Shown in pieces: positions 52,767 to 61,205 of a stretch of 64,000 nucleotides of DNA (positions are counted from its first letter, which is position 1; each line of letters begins with the position of its first letter). The translations under genes were made by a program, and so were the position numbers. Under the pieces are notes generated by a model that did no database searches, had not been told where the DNA came from, and saw only the letters and a list, made by a program, of their open reading frames with translations. The stretch is from Rhodospirillaceae bacterium (lineage in GTDB: Bacteria; Pseudomonadota; Alphaproteobacteria; GCA-2731375), in contig JABJKS010000051.1 of the NCBI GenBank assembly GCA_018660265.1, positions 186,001-250,000 of the forward strand, written 5' to 3'.

Positions 52767-54704
52767 TCAGCCATCGCCGAAGACCTCGGCTGCGGGGCGT
52801 CGAAGTGAGCGGCTGTTGCCGTTACGTCGGGTCAATCCAGAGGTGTCGAAAAACTCCAGCACTTCGATCGCCACATTACGTCCAATACCTGTTTTGTTCT
52901 TGAAATCGGCGGCGGAAAATCCGTCTTCGGGCGCATCGGCGCACAGTGCCTCTACCACAGCGGCCAATTCCCACACAGCGGCGGGGGGAAAGAAGCGGTT
53001 GGGGGCCACGGCCATAAGGCGTCCCTGCCGCGCACAGCGCATCATGAAGGCTTCCATACGCTTTGGTTCTACTCTTAACTCTTCCGCGACTTCGCGGACC
53101 CTTGGTGGACGAATGCCGCCCTCCTCCAGAATCAGGGAAACCTGTTTCCAAAGTTCCAGATCCGCATCAGAGGGGCGCGGGCTGTGGCTGGGCAGACGTA
53201 ACGAGATGCCATCACGAATAATGCTGCGTTGCTCTATCATAGCCGCGATTGCCGCTGCCAATAACTTAGGCGCAGGTGGGGTTTCCAGGGCGCTTCGCAA
53301 GCTGTTGTCGTTGGGCCCGACTGTGTCCGGTTGTTTTTTGTGTATGGCCGCCAGGGCCTCAAGAACAGCCTGTTCGATGCGGCTCCATCGATCCTGTGAC
53401 AACATCAGATCGCCGTCGTTACCGCTCAGAATGACTTGCCCGTCTAGTTGACGTAGGCCTGCCGTCTCTGACGCTAGAAAATTTCGGGTCTGGCAGAATT
53501 GTTGGAAATTCACGCCATTGTCGGCGACTTTGACCATTGCCGAAAGGGCCGCCGCAGGGTCCGTGGCCTCCATAGCAGCTAACATTTTCAGACGTTCCGG
53601 CTTGGCCCGGCCACGATGGGGCGGGAAGGGGTCTATCACCGTACCGCCGGCCAAGGTCCGTTGGGCGGATTGATCCCGCAGGATAAAACGATCACCAAAC
53701 AGGGCACCGATTGGCGCATCCAGAACCAACTGTGCCAGGGCGTCTTCACCGCTGGGAATGCGGCGGTCTCCCAGAACGGCGATCCGTCCCGTGACATCGC
53801 CTGCGGCAAGATGCAGATGCACCGGCGTCCAATGGGCCAGCGGCTTCGCCTCGCTTTCCAACACCCGGACACGGGCGTCAAATTTGCGAACGGGCGGTAA
53901 AACGTCCTCTCCCTGCAGCCAATCACCCCGGCTGACCAGGGTTTGATGCAAATCCCCACCGGCAATATTAATGGCACAGCGCTGGCCTGCCCGGCCGACG
54001 TCGGCGTCACGGTCCAGGGCCCGCAGGCCGCGGACCCTTGCTTCGATGCCTTCGCCTTTGTCCTGGCTGGACAGTATTAGGCGGTCACCTACAGCGACCT
54101 GGCCGGAAAATACCGCACCCGTTACGATCAGGCCTGCGCCCGGCACTGTGAAGGCGCGATCAATGGACAGGCGAAACCGGCCCTCTACGGCGCGGTCGGC
54201 ATGATGACGGGCGGCGTCCTGCAAATGCGTTTTCAGGGCGGCCATACCGCTACCGGTTTCGCCTGATACAGGAAACAGCGGCGCGCCGGCCAGGGGCGTT
54301 TTGGCCAAAAGGGCACTGACTTGCGCTGCCACCTCTGCCACTCTTTCGGGATCAACCCGATCGATTTTAGAGATCGCGACAGCGCCTTGGGGAATGCCCA
54401 ACAGGCCCAGGATCGCCAGATGCTCCTCCGTTTGCGGCATCACGCCGTCATCGGCAGCCACCACCAATAGGGCGAAATCTATGGTCGCGACGCCGGCCAG
54501 CATATTTTTTACAAAACGTTCGTGGCCCGGTACATCGACAAAGCCCATGATGACGCCAGGCTCAACCTCCTCGTAGGCGAAGCCGATGTCTATGGTCAGG
54601 CCGCGCTTCTTTTCTTCGGGCAGCCGATCCGTATCGACCCCCGTCAGGGCCCTTACCAGGGTTGTCTTGCCATGATCTACATGGCCGGCTGTCGCAATAA
54701 TCAT
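52767..54704 (-). CDS. selB: Selenocysteine-specific elongation factor SelB
   Basis: 645 aa translational GTPase. The G domain has GHVDHGKTT (G1, residues 7-15), KKRGLTIDIGFAY (switch), DVPGHERFVKNM (G3) and SKIDR (G4). Three beta-barrel domains follow. The C-terminal winged-helix repeats, which read the SECIS element, end near PEDGFSAADFKNKTGIGRNVAIEVLEFFDTSGLTRRNGNSR. It delivers Sec-tRNA to UGA codons. It follows selA by 3 nt in an operon. Confidence 0.97.
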   Translation of the reverse strand: MIIATAGHVDHGKTTLVRALTGVDTDRLPEEKKRGLTIDIGFAYEEVEPGVIMGFVDVPGHERFVKNMLAGVATIDFALLVVAADDGVMPQTEEHLAILGLLGIPQGAVAISKIDRVDPERVAEVAAQVSALLAKTPLAGAPLFPVSGETGSGMAALKTHLQDAARHHADRAVEGRFRLSIDRAFTVPGAGLIVTGAVFSGQVAVGDRLILSSQDKGEGIEARVRGLRALDRDADVGRAGQRCAINIAGGDLHQTLVSRGDWLQGEDVLPPVRKFDARVRVLESEAKPLAHWTPVHLHLAAGDVTGRIAVLGDRRIPSGEDALAQLVLDAPIGALFGDRFILRDQSAQRTLAGGTVIDPFPPHRGRAKPERLKMLAAMEATDPAAALSAMVKVADNGVNFQQFCQTRNFLASETAGLRQLDGQVILSGNDGDLMLSQDRWSRIEQAVLEALAAIHKKQPDTVGPNDNSLRSALETPPAPKLLAAAIAAMIEQRSIIRDGISLRLPSHSPRPSDADLELWKQVSLILEEGGIRPPRVREVAEELRVEPKRMEAFMMRCARQGRLMAVAPNRFFPPAAVWELAAVVEALCADAPEDGFSAADFKNKTGIGRNVAIEVLEFFDTSGLTRRNGNSRSLRRPAAEVFGDG

Positions 54705-54707
54705 GGC

Positions 54708-56171
54708 CTATTGTACCCGTAAATCCGTCAATTGCCCTAGCCATGCCGCCTCATCCTCCAGGCAGCGGAGGTCGAAATGCAGGCTGTCATCGGAAATCCG
54801 GCCCAGAACCGGGATGGGCAGGCCGCGAAATGCTGTGGCCAGGCGTTTCAAGGCCCCGCCCGTGCCCCTGCCTTTGCCCCCACTTTTGCTGCGGCCACCC
54901 TTGCCGTGTGTATTGGGGCGGATGCTCAAAGCAACGCTGTCCAGGCTCTCCACCGGCAGGGAGCCGCTGCCGATTTGTCCGGTGCAGGGCGAAATCTCCA
55001 CCTGCGCGGCATCCCCCATGGCGGCCTGTAAGGCCGGGCGCAGGCGCTCCGCCATGGCCTGGATTTCAGCAACGGGCCGTGTCAGCAGGCGCAGGGTTGG
55101 CAGTTTGGCCTGCAAGGTTTCCGGCTGGGCATACAGACGCAGGGTGGCGGCCAGGGCGGCCATGGTTACCTTGTCGACCCGCAGGGCGCGTTTCATGGGA
55201 TTTTTCTTGATCTTGGCAACAAGGTCAGCCCGGCCGGCGATGAGACCGGCTTGCGGGCCGCCCAATAGTTTGTCGCCGGAAAAACTCACCAGATCCGCGC
55301 CTTTCGCCAGGGTCTCGGTCACCGTCGTCTCGTGGGGCAGACCAAGGGCGGCCATATCAATCAGGGAACCTGCACCGAGATCAACGATGTAGGGAATGTC
55401 GTGTTGATGGGCCAAGGCGGACAGATCCTCGTCGGAAACCTCAGCCGTGAAACCTTGCACCACGTAGTTGGAGGTATGAACCTTCATCAAGGTTCCGGTT
55501 TTCGGTGACAGAGCCTCTGTGAAGTCCTTCAAATGGGTGCGGTTGGTGGTCCCGACCTCCACCAGGCGGCAACCGGCCCGGCGCATGATCTCGGGTATGC
55601 GAAAGGCACCGCCGATCTCGATCAATTCTCCGCGCGACACAGGGACCTCCCTGCGGTTCGCCAGAGTGTTCAGCATTAACAAAACCGCGGCCGCGTTGTT
55701 GTTGACTACCGTAGCAGCCTCCGCCCCGGTCAGGCGGCACAGCCAGTCTTCCACATGATCGTCCCGGTCGCCCCGACGGCCCTTGTCCAGATCAAACTCT
55801 AAGTTGGTGGCGCCACGGGCCACGGCTGACATTGCCTCGATAGCTTCTTCCGCCAAAGGCGCACGGCCCAGATTAGTGTGAAGGGTGGTGCCGGTCAGAT
55901 TGAAAACCGGTTGCAATGACATGGCCAGGGCACTGGCGACCCGCGCTTCAATCCGCTGGGCCAGGGCATCCAGGGTGACATCGACGTTCTTATTCTGAAT
56001 AAGACGCTGACGGGTTTGCGTGATCTCGGCGCGGGTTTCTTCTACGACCAAATCGCGGCCGGTTCGGCCCAACAGTTGCTGCATTGCCGGTTCCCGCAAC
56101 AACCGATCCAATGAAGGAATGGCGCTTTGCTTATGCGCCTGCTGGTCTGGCTCTGATTTTGATGAAGGCAT
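54708..56171 (-). CDS. selA: L-seryl-tRNA(Sec) selenium transferase SelA
   Basis: 487 aa PLP enzyme that converts Ser-tRNA-Sec to Sec-tRNA-Sec with selenophosphate. The PLP lysine is K301 in SFSGDKLLGGPQAG. TNLEFDLDKGRRGDRDDHVE and ATVVNNNAAAVLLMLNTLA are the family core. The C-terminus contains a basic low-complexity insert (HGKGGRSKSGGKGRG) not usual in E. coli SelA. It is the first gene of selA-selB. No selC or selD gene is visible. Confidence 0.97.
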   Translation of the reverse strand: MPSSKSEPDQQAHKQSAIPSLDRLLREPAMQQLLGRTGRDLVVEETRAEITQTRQRLIQNKNVDVTLDALAQRIEARVASALAMSLQPVFNLTGTTLHTNLGRAPLAEEAIEAMSAVARGATNLEFDLDKGRRGDRDDHVEDWLCRLTGAEAATVVNNNAAAVLLMLNTLANRREVPVSRGELIEIGGAFRIPEIMRRAGCRLVEVGTTNRTHLKDFTEALSPKTGTLMKVHTSNYVVQGFTAEVSDEDLSALAHQHDIPYIVDLGAGSLIDMAALGLPHETTVTETLAKGADLVSFSGDKLLGGPQAGLIAGRADLVAKIKKNPMKRALRVDKVTMAALAATLRLYAQPETLQAKLPTLRLLTRPVAEIQAMAERLRPALQAAMGDAAQVEISPCTGQIGSGSLPVESLDSVALSIRPNTHGKGGRSKSGGKGRGTGGALKRLATAFRGLPIPVLGRISDDSLHFDLRCLEDEAAWLGQLTDLRVQ

Positions 56172-56250
56172 GGTCCTGCGTGCCGCTTACTGCTCTTTTG
56201 GAAGCAGTGAAGCTAGGCCCACAGGACACGCTGGTCAACGTTTCTGGAAG

Positions 56251-56763
56251 TTAATGGACGACTTTATGTGAATAGGCACCATAGATGAAATCGATCTTAT
56301 CGTTCATGGCGCGTACTGGCATCAGGATGCAACGAAACAGGACTTCGCGGCTTTCATCGTCGTGATACTTGCCTTCGATTGGTACGGGTGATCCCGTTGC
56401 CAGGGATTCGCTGCAACCGTCCGTGAAACGATCACACAGTTCGCCGGGCAGGATATCTTCAAGGGTACAGCCCAAACGCTCCATTTGCCAATTCGACTGA
56501 ACACCTTCGCCACAGGCGATAAAGACGGAACGGGGCATATGACGATCACTGCGAATTAGGAAACGGTCGTGCCATTCTTTCATATCTCCGCTAACACTCA
56601 GGTTCGCCAGGGTTGGGTGATCCTCCGCGCCGCGGGCATCGTGCCAGACGGTACCGGCGCGTGTGGTGGCGCGACGCTCATCCGTGCTTTCATTGGTGTC
56701 GAGGGGCTCTGTAGAGCTATAAGAGGCTGGTTCAGCAGTATGATCTAAACTGTGTAGTGACAT
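56251..56763 (-). CDS. PAS-like domain protein, unassigned
   Basis: 170 aa, soluble. Residues 1-55 are polar and disordered-looking. From about 60 a PAS-like fold may run: WHDRFLIRSDRHMPRSVFIACGEG, WQMERLGCTLEDILPGELCDRFTDGC and VLFRCILMPVRAMNDKIDFIYGAYSHK. The layout resembles the short PAS-type proteins (PAS_5-like) common in alphaproteobacteria. There is no effector domain, so it could be a sensor module for an unlinked partner. The assignment is tentative. The region 56172-56250 between it and selA is non-coding. Confidence 0.65.
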   Translation of the reverse strand: MSLHSLDHTAEPASYSSTEPLDTNESTDERRATTRAGTVWHDARGAEDHPTLANLSVSGDMKEWHDRFLIRSDRHMPRSVFIACGEGVQSNWQMERLGCTLEDILPGELCDRFTDGCSESLATGSPVPIEGKYHDDESREVLFRCILMPVRAMNDKIDFIYGAYSHKVVH

Positions 56764-56933
56764 TTATACAGGTCTCCAAAAATACAAACAAACTGCCCTC
56801 TGTTCATAGATATGCAGAAACCATGCCAAGTTTTTCAGCCGATTTTCGGCGGAAATCCGGCTTTCGGCCATTTTTGCCTAGCGTTGGTTGCGTCGGCTAG
56901 GAAAAATCGCCCTATTGCCGCTTAGGTGGAAAA
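56764..56933. other. Non-coding spacer with several inverted repeats
   Basis: 170 nt between the PAS-like gene and the crotonase gene. It holds several small stem-forming repeats (GCCGA-TTT-TCGGC near 56838; TTTTTGCCTAGC with GCTAGGAAAAA at 56871-56906). In the second pair the T run is on the 5' arm and the A run on the 3' arm, so it does not form a normal terminator on either strand. I see no tRNA here. Confidence 0.4.
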
Positions 56934-57818
56934 CTATTCCGCTGCCTCGCCTTTGTGGTCAGTTTTCTTAACAAATCGACCCCGCATGCTCTCGGGCAGG
57001 CCGCCTGGATCAACGGGGATGCCATGAACCTGAACATTGTGGCTGTGGCAAAGCTGATGCAGGGAAAACACCTGTGCCATGGCCGTTGGGCGGCCCATGG
57101 TGTCCTGCGTTTGATTGACCGCCTCCTTGGTCAATTTCAGGGCAAACAGCGGTTTTTGTGCGATCCGTTCCGCCATGGCCAGGGCCGTGGGTAGCAGTTC
57201 GTCCCGTGGCACCACCTGATTGACCATGCCCAGCTGTTTCGCCTCCTCCGCGCGGAGCCAATCCGCTGTGAACAGTAATTCTTTGGCTTTGCGGACGCCA
57301 ACCTCCCATGGATGGGCAAAGAATTCGACGCCGCAGACGCCCATTTCCACCACCGGGTCGCGGAATTCCGCATCCTCCGCCGCAATAATGATATCACAGG
57401 CCCAGGCCAGCATCAGGCCACCGGCGATGCATTTGCCCTGAACGGCGGCAATTGTGGGTTTCGGGATATTGCGCCAGCGTTCGGTCATGCCAAGATAGAT
57501 TTCGCTTTCGCGGGCATAGCGGCCTTCGGCACCGGGGGGATCAAAACTGCCCCAGGTGGTGACCTGGGGAAAATCCTGCCAGGTTTTGCCGCTGTCGCCT
57601 GATAAATCGTGGCCGGCGCAAAAATGCGGGTCTGATCCGGCCAGGATAATCACCTTGACCTCGTCATCCCCTGCGGCGCGGTCAAAGGCGGCATTCAGAT
57701 CATAGGTCATCTGCAGATCCTGGGCATTGCGCGCCTTGGGCCTGTTCAGGGTGATCTGGGCAACGCCGGGCAGAGGGGCGGTGTAGGTGATGGTTTCGTA
57801 TGTTGTTTGCTCTGTCAT
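56934..57818 (-). CDS. Enoyl-CoA hydratase family protein
   Basis: 294 aa crotonase, longer than usual by an extended N-terminus and a C-terminal tail. The oxyanion segment is DPHFCAGHDLSGD; VQGKCIAGGLMLAWACDIIIAAEDAEF is the main helix, and the second region reads GVCGVEFFAHPWEVG instead of PGxGGTxR. The missing second Gly-rich loop and the H at AHPWE suggest an unusual active site. It is the last gene of the minus-strand cyclase-esterase-dusA operon, 24 nt after dusA. Confidence 0.9.
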   Translation of the reverse strand: MTEQTTYETITYTAPLPGVAQITLNRPKARNAQDLQMTYDLNAAFDRAAGDDEVKVIILAGSDPHFCAGHDLSGDSGKTWQDFPQVTTWGSFDPPGAEGRYARESEIYLGMTERWRNIPKPTIAAVQGKCIAGGLMLAWACDIIIAAEDAEFRDPVVEMGVCGVEFFAHPWEVGVRKAKELLFTADWLRAEEAKQLGMVNQVVPRDELLPTALAMAERIAQKPLFALKLTKEAVNQTQDTMGRPTAMAQVFSLHQLCHSHNVQVHGIPVDPGGLPESMRGRFVKKTDHKGEAAE

Positions 57819-57842
57819 CCGACAAAATTCCTTAAGTGAGAG

Positions 57843-58835
57843 CTAAGCAGCGATGGGCATTTGCGCCAGCGCATCTTCCAACAGGCCGGGGGCGGCGCCG
57901 CCGAGGTGGCTGCGTTCGCTGATATAACGACGCCAGGTTCTGGCACCCGGTTGGCCGTAATATAGTCCCAGCATATGGCGACTGATCGCGTTCAGGCGCA
58001 CGCCCCTGGCCATCTGTGCGGCGATATAGGGCAGCATGGCGTGTACCAAGTCCGAACGGGAGGGCAGGGCTGCGCTATCCCCGTATAGATCACGATCTAC
58101 AGGTGCCATCATATAAGGCGATTGATAAGCCGCCCGCCCGACCATGACGCCGTCAAGGTGGGCCAGGTGTGTCTGGCATTGTTCCAGGTTCTCGATGCCG
58201 CCGTTTATGATGATTTCAAGCTGGGGATAATCCGACTTCAAGCGATAGACCCGGTCATAATCCAAGGGCGGGACCTCACGGTTCTGCTTTGGGCTCAACC
58301 CTGACAGGATGGCCTTGCGCGCGTGCACGATAAATGTCGTGCATCCCGCTGCGGCCACTGTCTCGACGAACTGACGCAAAAAATCATAACTATCCTGATC
58401 ATCGATCCCGATCCGGGATTTTACTGTAATGGGTAGATCCGTCGCCGCCGTCATGGCTTTAACCGAGGCGGCAACCAGTTCAGGCTCCGCCATCAGGCAG
58501 GCACCGAAGCGGCCTGATTGCACCCGGTCGCTGGGGCAGCCGACATTGATATTGACCTCGTCATAACCGAAACTCTGGCCAATCTCCGCCGCCATTGTCA
58601 TACGCGCTGGGTCGGAGCCGCCCAACTGTAGTGCGATGGGATGTTCTGCATCCGAGAAACCCAACAGGCGCTCTTTATCGCCGTGTATGACGGCCTCGGC
58701 CGTGACCATTTCCGTATACAGCAAGGCATGGCGGGAAATCTGGCGCAGGAAATAGCGCTCGTGCCGGTCGGTATATTCCATCATGGGCGCGACACAAAAA
58801 CGCCGGTTGAGAGTTTTGAGAGCGTGCTGCGTCAT
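57843..58835 (-). CDS. dusA: tRNA-dihydrouridine synthase A
   Basis: 330 aa FMN enzyme that reduces uridines in the D-loop of tRNA. The start [21 protein letters not shown] is the DusA signature; [21 protein letters not shown] holds the catalytic Cys100. [33 protein letters not shown] and the [15 protein letters not shown] segment complete it. The C-terminal helical domain is present. The start overlaps the esterase stop by 4 nt. Confidence 0.96.
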   Translation of the reverse strand: MTQHALKTLNRRFCVAPMMEYTDRHERYFLRQISRHALLYTEMVTAEAVIHGDKERLLGFSDAEHPIALQLGGSDPARMTMAAEIGQSFGYDEVNINVGCPSDRVQSGRFGACLMAEPELVAASVKAMTAATDLPITVKSRIGIDDQDSYDFLRQFVETVAAAGCTTFIVHARKAILSGLSPKQNREVPPLDYDRVYRLKSDYPQLEIIINGGIENLEQCQTHLAHLDGVMVGRAAYQSPYMMAPVDRDLYGDSAALPSRSDLVHAMLPYIAAQMARGVRLNAISRHMLGLYYGQPGARTWRRYISERSHLGGAAPGLLEDALAQMPIAA

Positions 58836-59779
58836 GGAGTTTCAAAGGCCGATCGCAGGGCGGCAGCCGCATGATCCAGGGCTACGATGCCTTCATCAAC
58901 CTTGCCGCCCATGCGGGCAAAGCCGTGCAGCATGCCTTTATAGCATTTGTATTCCACCGCCACGCCCGCTTTGGCCAGGGTTTCCGCATAGGCCCGGCCT
59001 TCGTCGCGCAGGGGATCATATTCCGCTGTTTGGATCCAGGCGCGCGGCAGATTGACGTGATACTTCGCCAACTGGGGGGAGGCGCGGGGGTCGGACCTGG
59101 CATCCCGGTCGGGCAGGTACAGATCGGCAAAAGTTTCGAGGGACCGGTGGGTCAGTAAATAGCCCTCGCCGTTCTCAACCTTGGATTTGTTGTCCGCAGT
59201 GAAATCGAGGGTCGGATAAATCAAAATCTGCAGTTTCAATTGAATGTGCTTGTCCGTATCAGATAGGACCAGGGCGACGGAGGCAGCGAGATTACCGCCG
59301 GCGGAATCGCCGACCACCGCCAGGCGCGCGGGATCGCCGCCGAAATTTTCGGCCTCTGCCGCCACCCAACGTGTAGCTGCCAGGCAATCTTCTAATCCGG
59401 CAGGAAATTTATGTTCCGGTGCCAGGCGATAATCGACCGAGACAATGATGCAGCCTGCTTCATGGGCCAGATAACGGCACATATGGTCATGGCTTTCTAA
59501 CGAGCCGATGACCCAGCCACCGCCATGAAAAAATATGCCCACGGGCAAGGCAGTGGTCACGGATACGGGCGTGTAGATGCGAATAGGCAAATCGTTGTTG
59601 TCGCCGCCCGGGATCGTCCGATCCTCCACCGTATGCAAATCACCACTGGCATGGTGATAAACCGAGGTGCGCGCCTCATAGGCGGCGCGGGCGATAAGAT
59701 GATCATCTTGTCCCAAGGCGCCACCGCCTGCGGCGGCTATCTCCTGCAAAATCGCAGCGCATTGTGGGTCCAGGGTCAT
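58832..59779 (-). CDS. Alpha/beta hydrolase, HSL (hormone-sensitive lipase) family
   Basis: 315 aa esterase. The HSL oxyanion motif HGGGW is at 85-89 and the nucleophile S159 is in GDSAGG. DPLRDEG and GMLHGFARM supply the probable Asp and His of the triad. HSL-type bacterial enzymes favour short acyl esters. It lies between the membrane cyclase and dusA with 4-nt overlaps on both sides, so it is translated as part of one operon. Confidence 0.93.
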   Translation of the reverse strand: MTLDPQCAAILQEIAAAGGGALGQDDHLIARAAYEARTSVYHHASGDLHTVEDRTIPGGDNNDLPIRIYTPVSVTTALPVGIFFHGGGWVIGSLESHDHMCRYLAHEAGCIIVSVDYRLAPEHKFPAGLEDCLAATRWVAAEAENFGGDPARLAVVGDSAGGNLAASVALVLSDTDKHIQLKLQILIYPTLDFTADNKSKVENGEGYLLTHRSLETFADLYLPDRDARSDPRASPQLAKYHVNLPRAWIQTAEYDPLRDEGRAYAETLAKAGVAVEYKCYKGMLHGFARMGGKVDEGIVALDHAAAALRSAFETP

Positions 59780-61092
59780 AAACTCTCCTCTTTACCGTCC
59801 AGCAAATACCACGTCGTCATCTCACCCTTGCCCTTTACCGTGATCTCACCACGGGGGGCAAGATTATATCTATTATCCAGGCGTTGGCGCAGATCATCGG
59901 AAACCTGAATTCGGTCCGGCTCACCCAAGGTTTGCATACGCGAGGCGGTGTTTACAGTATCGCCCCACAGATCATACATAAAGCGGCGCTGGCCAATAAC
60001 CCCCGCCGTCAGGCTGCCGACATGAATGCCGATCCGTAAATGCAGCGGCTGGCCATCAGGATCATGTACTGCCGTTGCCGCCCTGCGCATGGCCAAGGCC
60101 AAATCCGCCATGGCACTGGGGTAGTTGCCGCCGTCATCGGGCACGCCGCCTGCAACCATATAGCTGTCACCAATGGTCTTAATCTTCTCCAACCCATAAT
60201 GCGCCGTCAGGTTGTCGAAACTGGCAAACAACTGGTTCAGCAGGGCCAGGATCTGGTCCGGGCGGCTGCGGGCGGCAATTTCCGTGAACCCGACAATATC
60301 GGCAAACAACACCGTCGCATCGCCATATTCATCCACCACCGTTTCACCCCGCTGCAGCCGCTCCGCCACGGGGGCGGGCAGGATAGACGTCAGCAGATCA
60401 TGATAACGGGCCCGCTGATCATCCAGACGCCGGGTATTCAGATGATCCATGCGCTGTTGTTTCTCCGCCCGATACAGGGCTGCGATGCCGACAACATTGG
60501 CCGCGAACAGTTGCGCCGCCAACATGCCGAGGAGCTGTGGATCCACGACGTCAGCGAAGGACGTAAATACCAGGTAGACCACACTGGCCGTCGTAACGGT
60601 CGATATGCAATAGGCAAAAATCAAAGGAACGACGAGGTAGCTTGCCAGCACCAACAGCATAAAGCCGGGTAAATACATTTGCGGCACGTCTACCATGACA
60701 TTGGTGAGGCACGTCGCCAGCGTCATGGCGTGAACGGCAAAGGCCATCAGGGCCGGCCAGCGGGTACGGAAAAATTCCGTGTAGGTCAACGCCTGCAGAC
60801 CCAAAAGGCACAGGGTCAATAGTGCCGTGCGCCACAACACGAAGGTCATGGCACCGGCGGGCAGGACAAGGGGGTCGATCGCAGCGAAACCCAATTCCAC
60901 CGCGATGGCCAACCACAGGACAAATCGCGCCTGGCCAAGGTTACGGCTGCGTTCCGTGCTGCGGAAATCCCGCTCCAGATCATTATCCAGAAACACCAGA
61001 CGGGGCCCCATGTGTCCCCATTCAAGGTTTTCCATCGTTTGATCCCGCGCGATATTTAAGGCAGGCGTGATCGCTGCGTCACCGACCGTCAT
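59776..61092 (-). CDS. Membrane class III adenylyl cyclase
   Basis: 438 aa. Six hydrophobic helices span about residues 57-205, with no recognisable sensor domain. A linker of ~45 residues leads to a C-terminal class III cyclase. Metal aspartates are D265 (FADIVGF) and D309 (KTIGDSYM); K305 and D374 (MYDLWGD) give ATP rather than GTP specificity; N381 and R385 complete the active site. It should make cAMP. The start ATG is preceded by GGGAA. It opens the operon cyclase-esterase-dusA-crotonase and is divergent from a second cyclase. Confidence 0.94.
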   Translation of the reverse strand: MTVGDAAITPALNIARDQTMENLEWGHMGPRLVFLDNDLERDFRSTERSRNLGQARFVLWLAIAVELGFAAIDPLVLPAGAMTFVLWRTALLTLCLLGLQALTYTEFFRTRWPALMAFAVHAMTLATCLTNVMVDVPQMYLPGFMLLVLASYLVVPLIFAYCISTVTTASVVYLVFTSFADVVDPQLLGMLAAQLFAANVVGIAALYRAEKQQRMDHLNTRRLDDQRARYHDLLTSILPAPVAERLQRGETVVDEYGDATVLFADIVGFTEIAARSRPDQILALLNQLFASFDNLTAHYGLEKIKTIGDSYMVAGGVPDDGGNYPSAMADLALAMRRAATAVHDPDGQPLHLRIGIHVGSLTAGVIGQRRFMYDLWGDTVNTASRMQTLGEPDRIQVSDDLRQRLDNRYNLAPRGEITVKGKGEMTTWYLLDGKEESL

Positions 61093-61136
61093 TTCGTTCC
61101 CACTTCCATAGATAACAGCGCCGTATGATGGGCATA

Positions 61137-61153
61137 TGTGCTAATTAGGCACA
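61137..61153. promoter_or_regulatory. CRP-like inverted repeat between divergent cyclase genes
   Basis: TGTGC (61137-61141) and GCACA (61149-61153) are exact inverted repeats with a 7-nt spacer containing TAATTA. The CRP site is TGTGA-N6-TCACA, so this resembles it with one extra spacer base. It lies 44 nt before one cyclase start and 52 nt before the other. A cAMP feedback site would make sense here, but the fit is imperfect. Confidence 0.4.
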
Positions 61154-61205
61154 GTTGGCCGCAGTTTCCAGTCTGCTACTTGAATAGGCCGTGGATCATC
61201 CATAA

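Noticed and set aside
56172-56250. Possible tRNA-Sec gene next to selA
   Set aside because: I looked for a long acceptor-TPsiC stem and a UCA anticodon on both strands; neither this spacer nor 52.25-52.77 or 56.76-56.93 kb shows a cloverleaf.
56871-56906. Stem with T and A tracts as a bidirectional terminator
   Set aside because: The T run is on the 5' side and the A run on the 3' side of the stem on either strand, so transcripts would not end in a U run.
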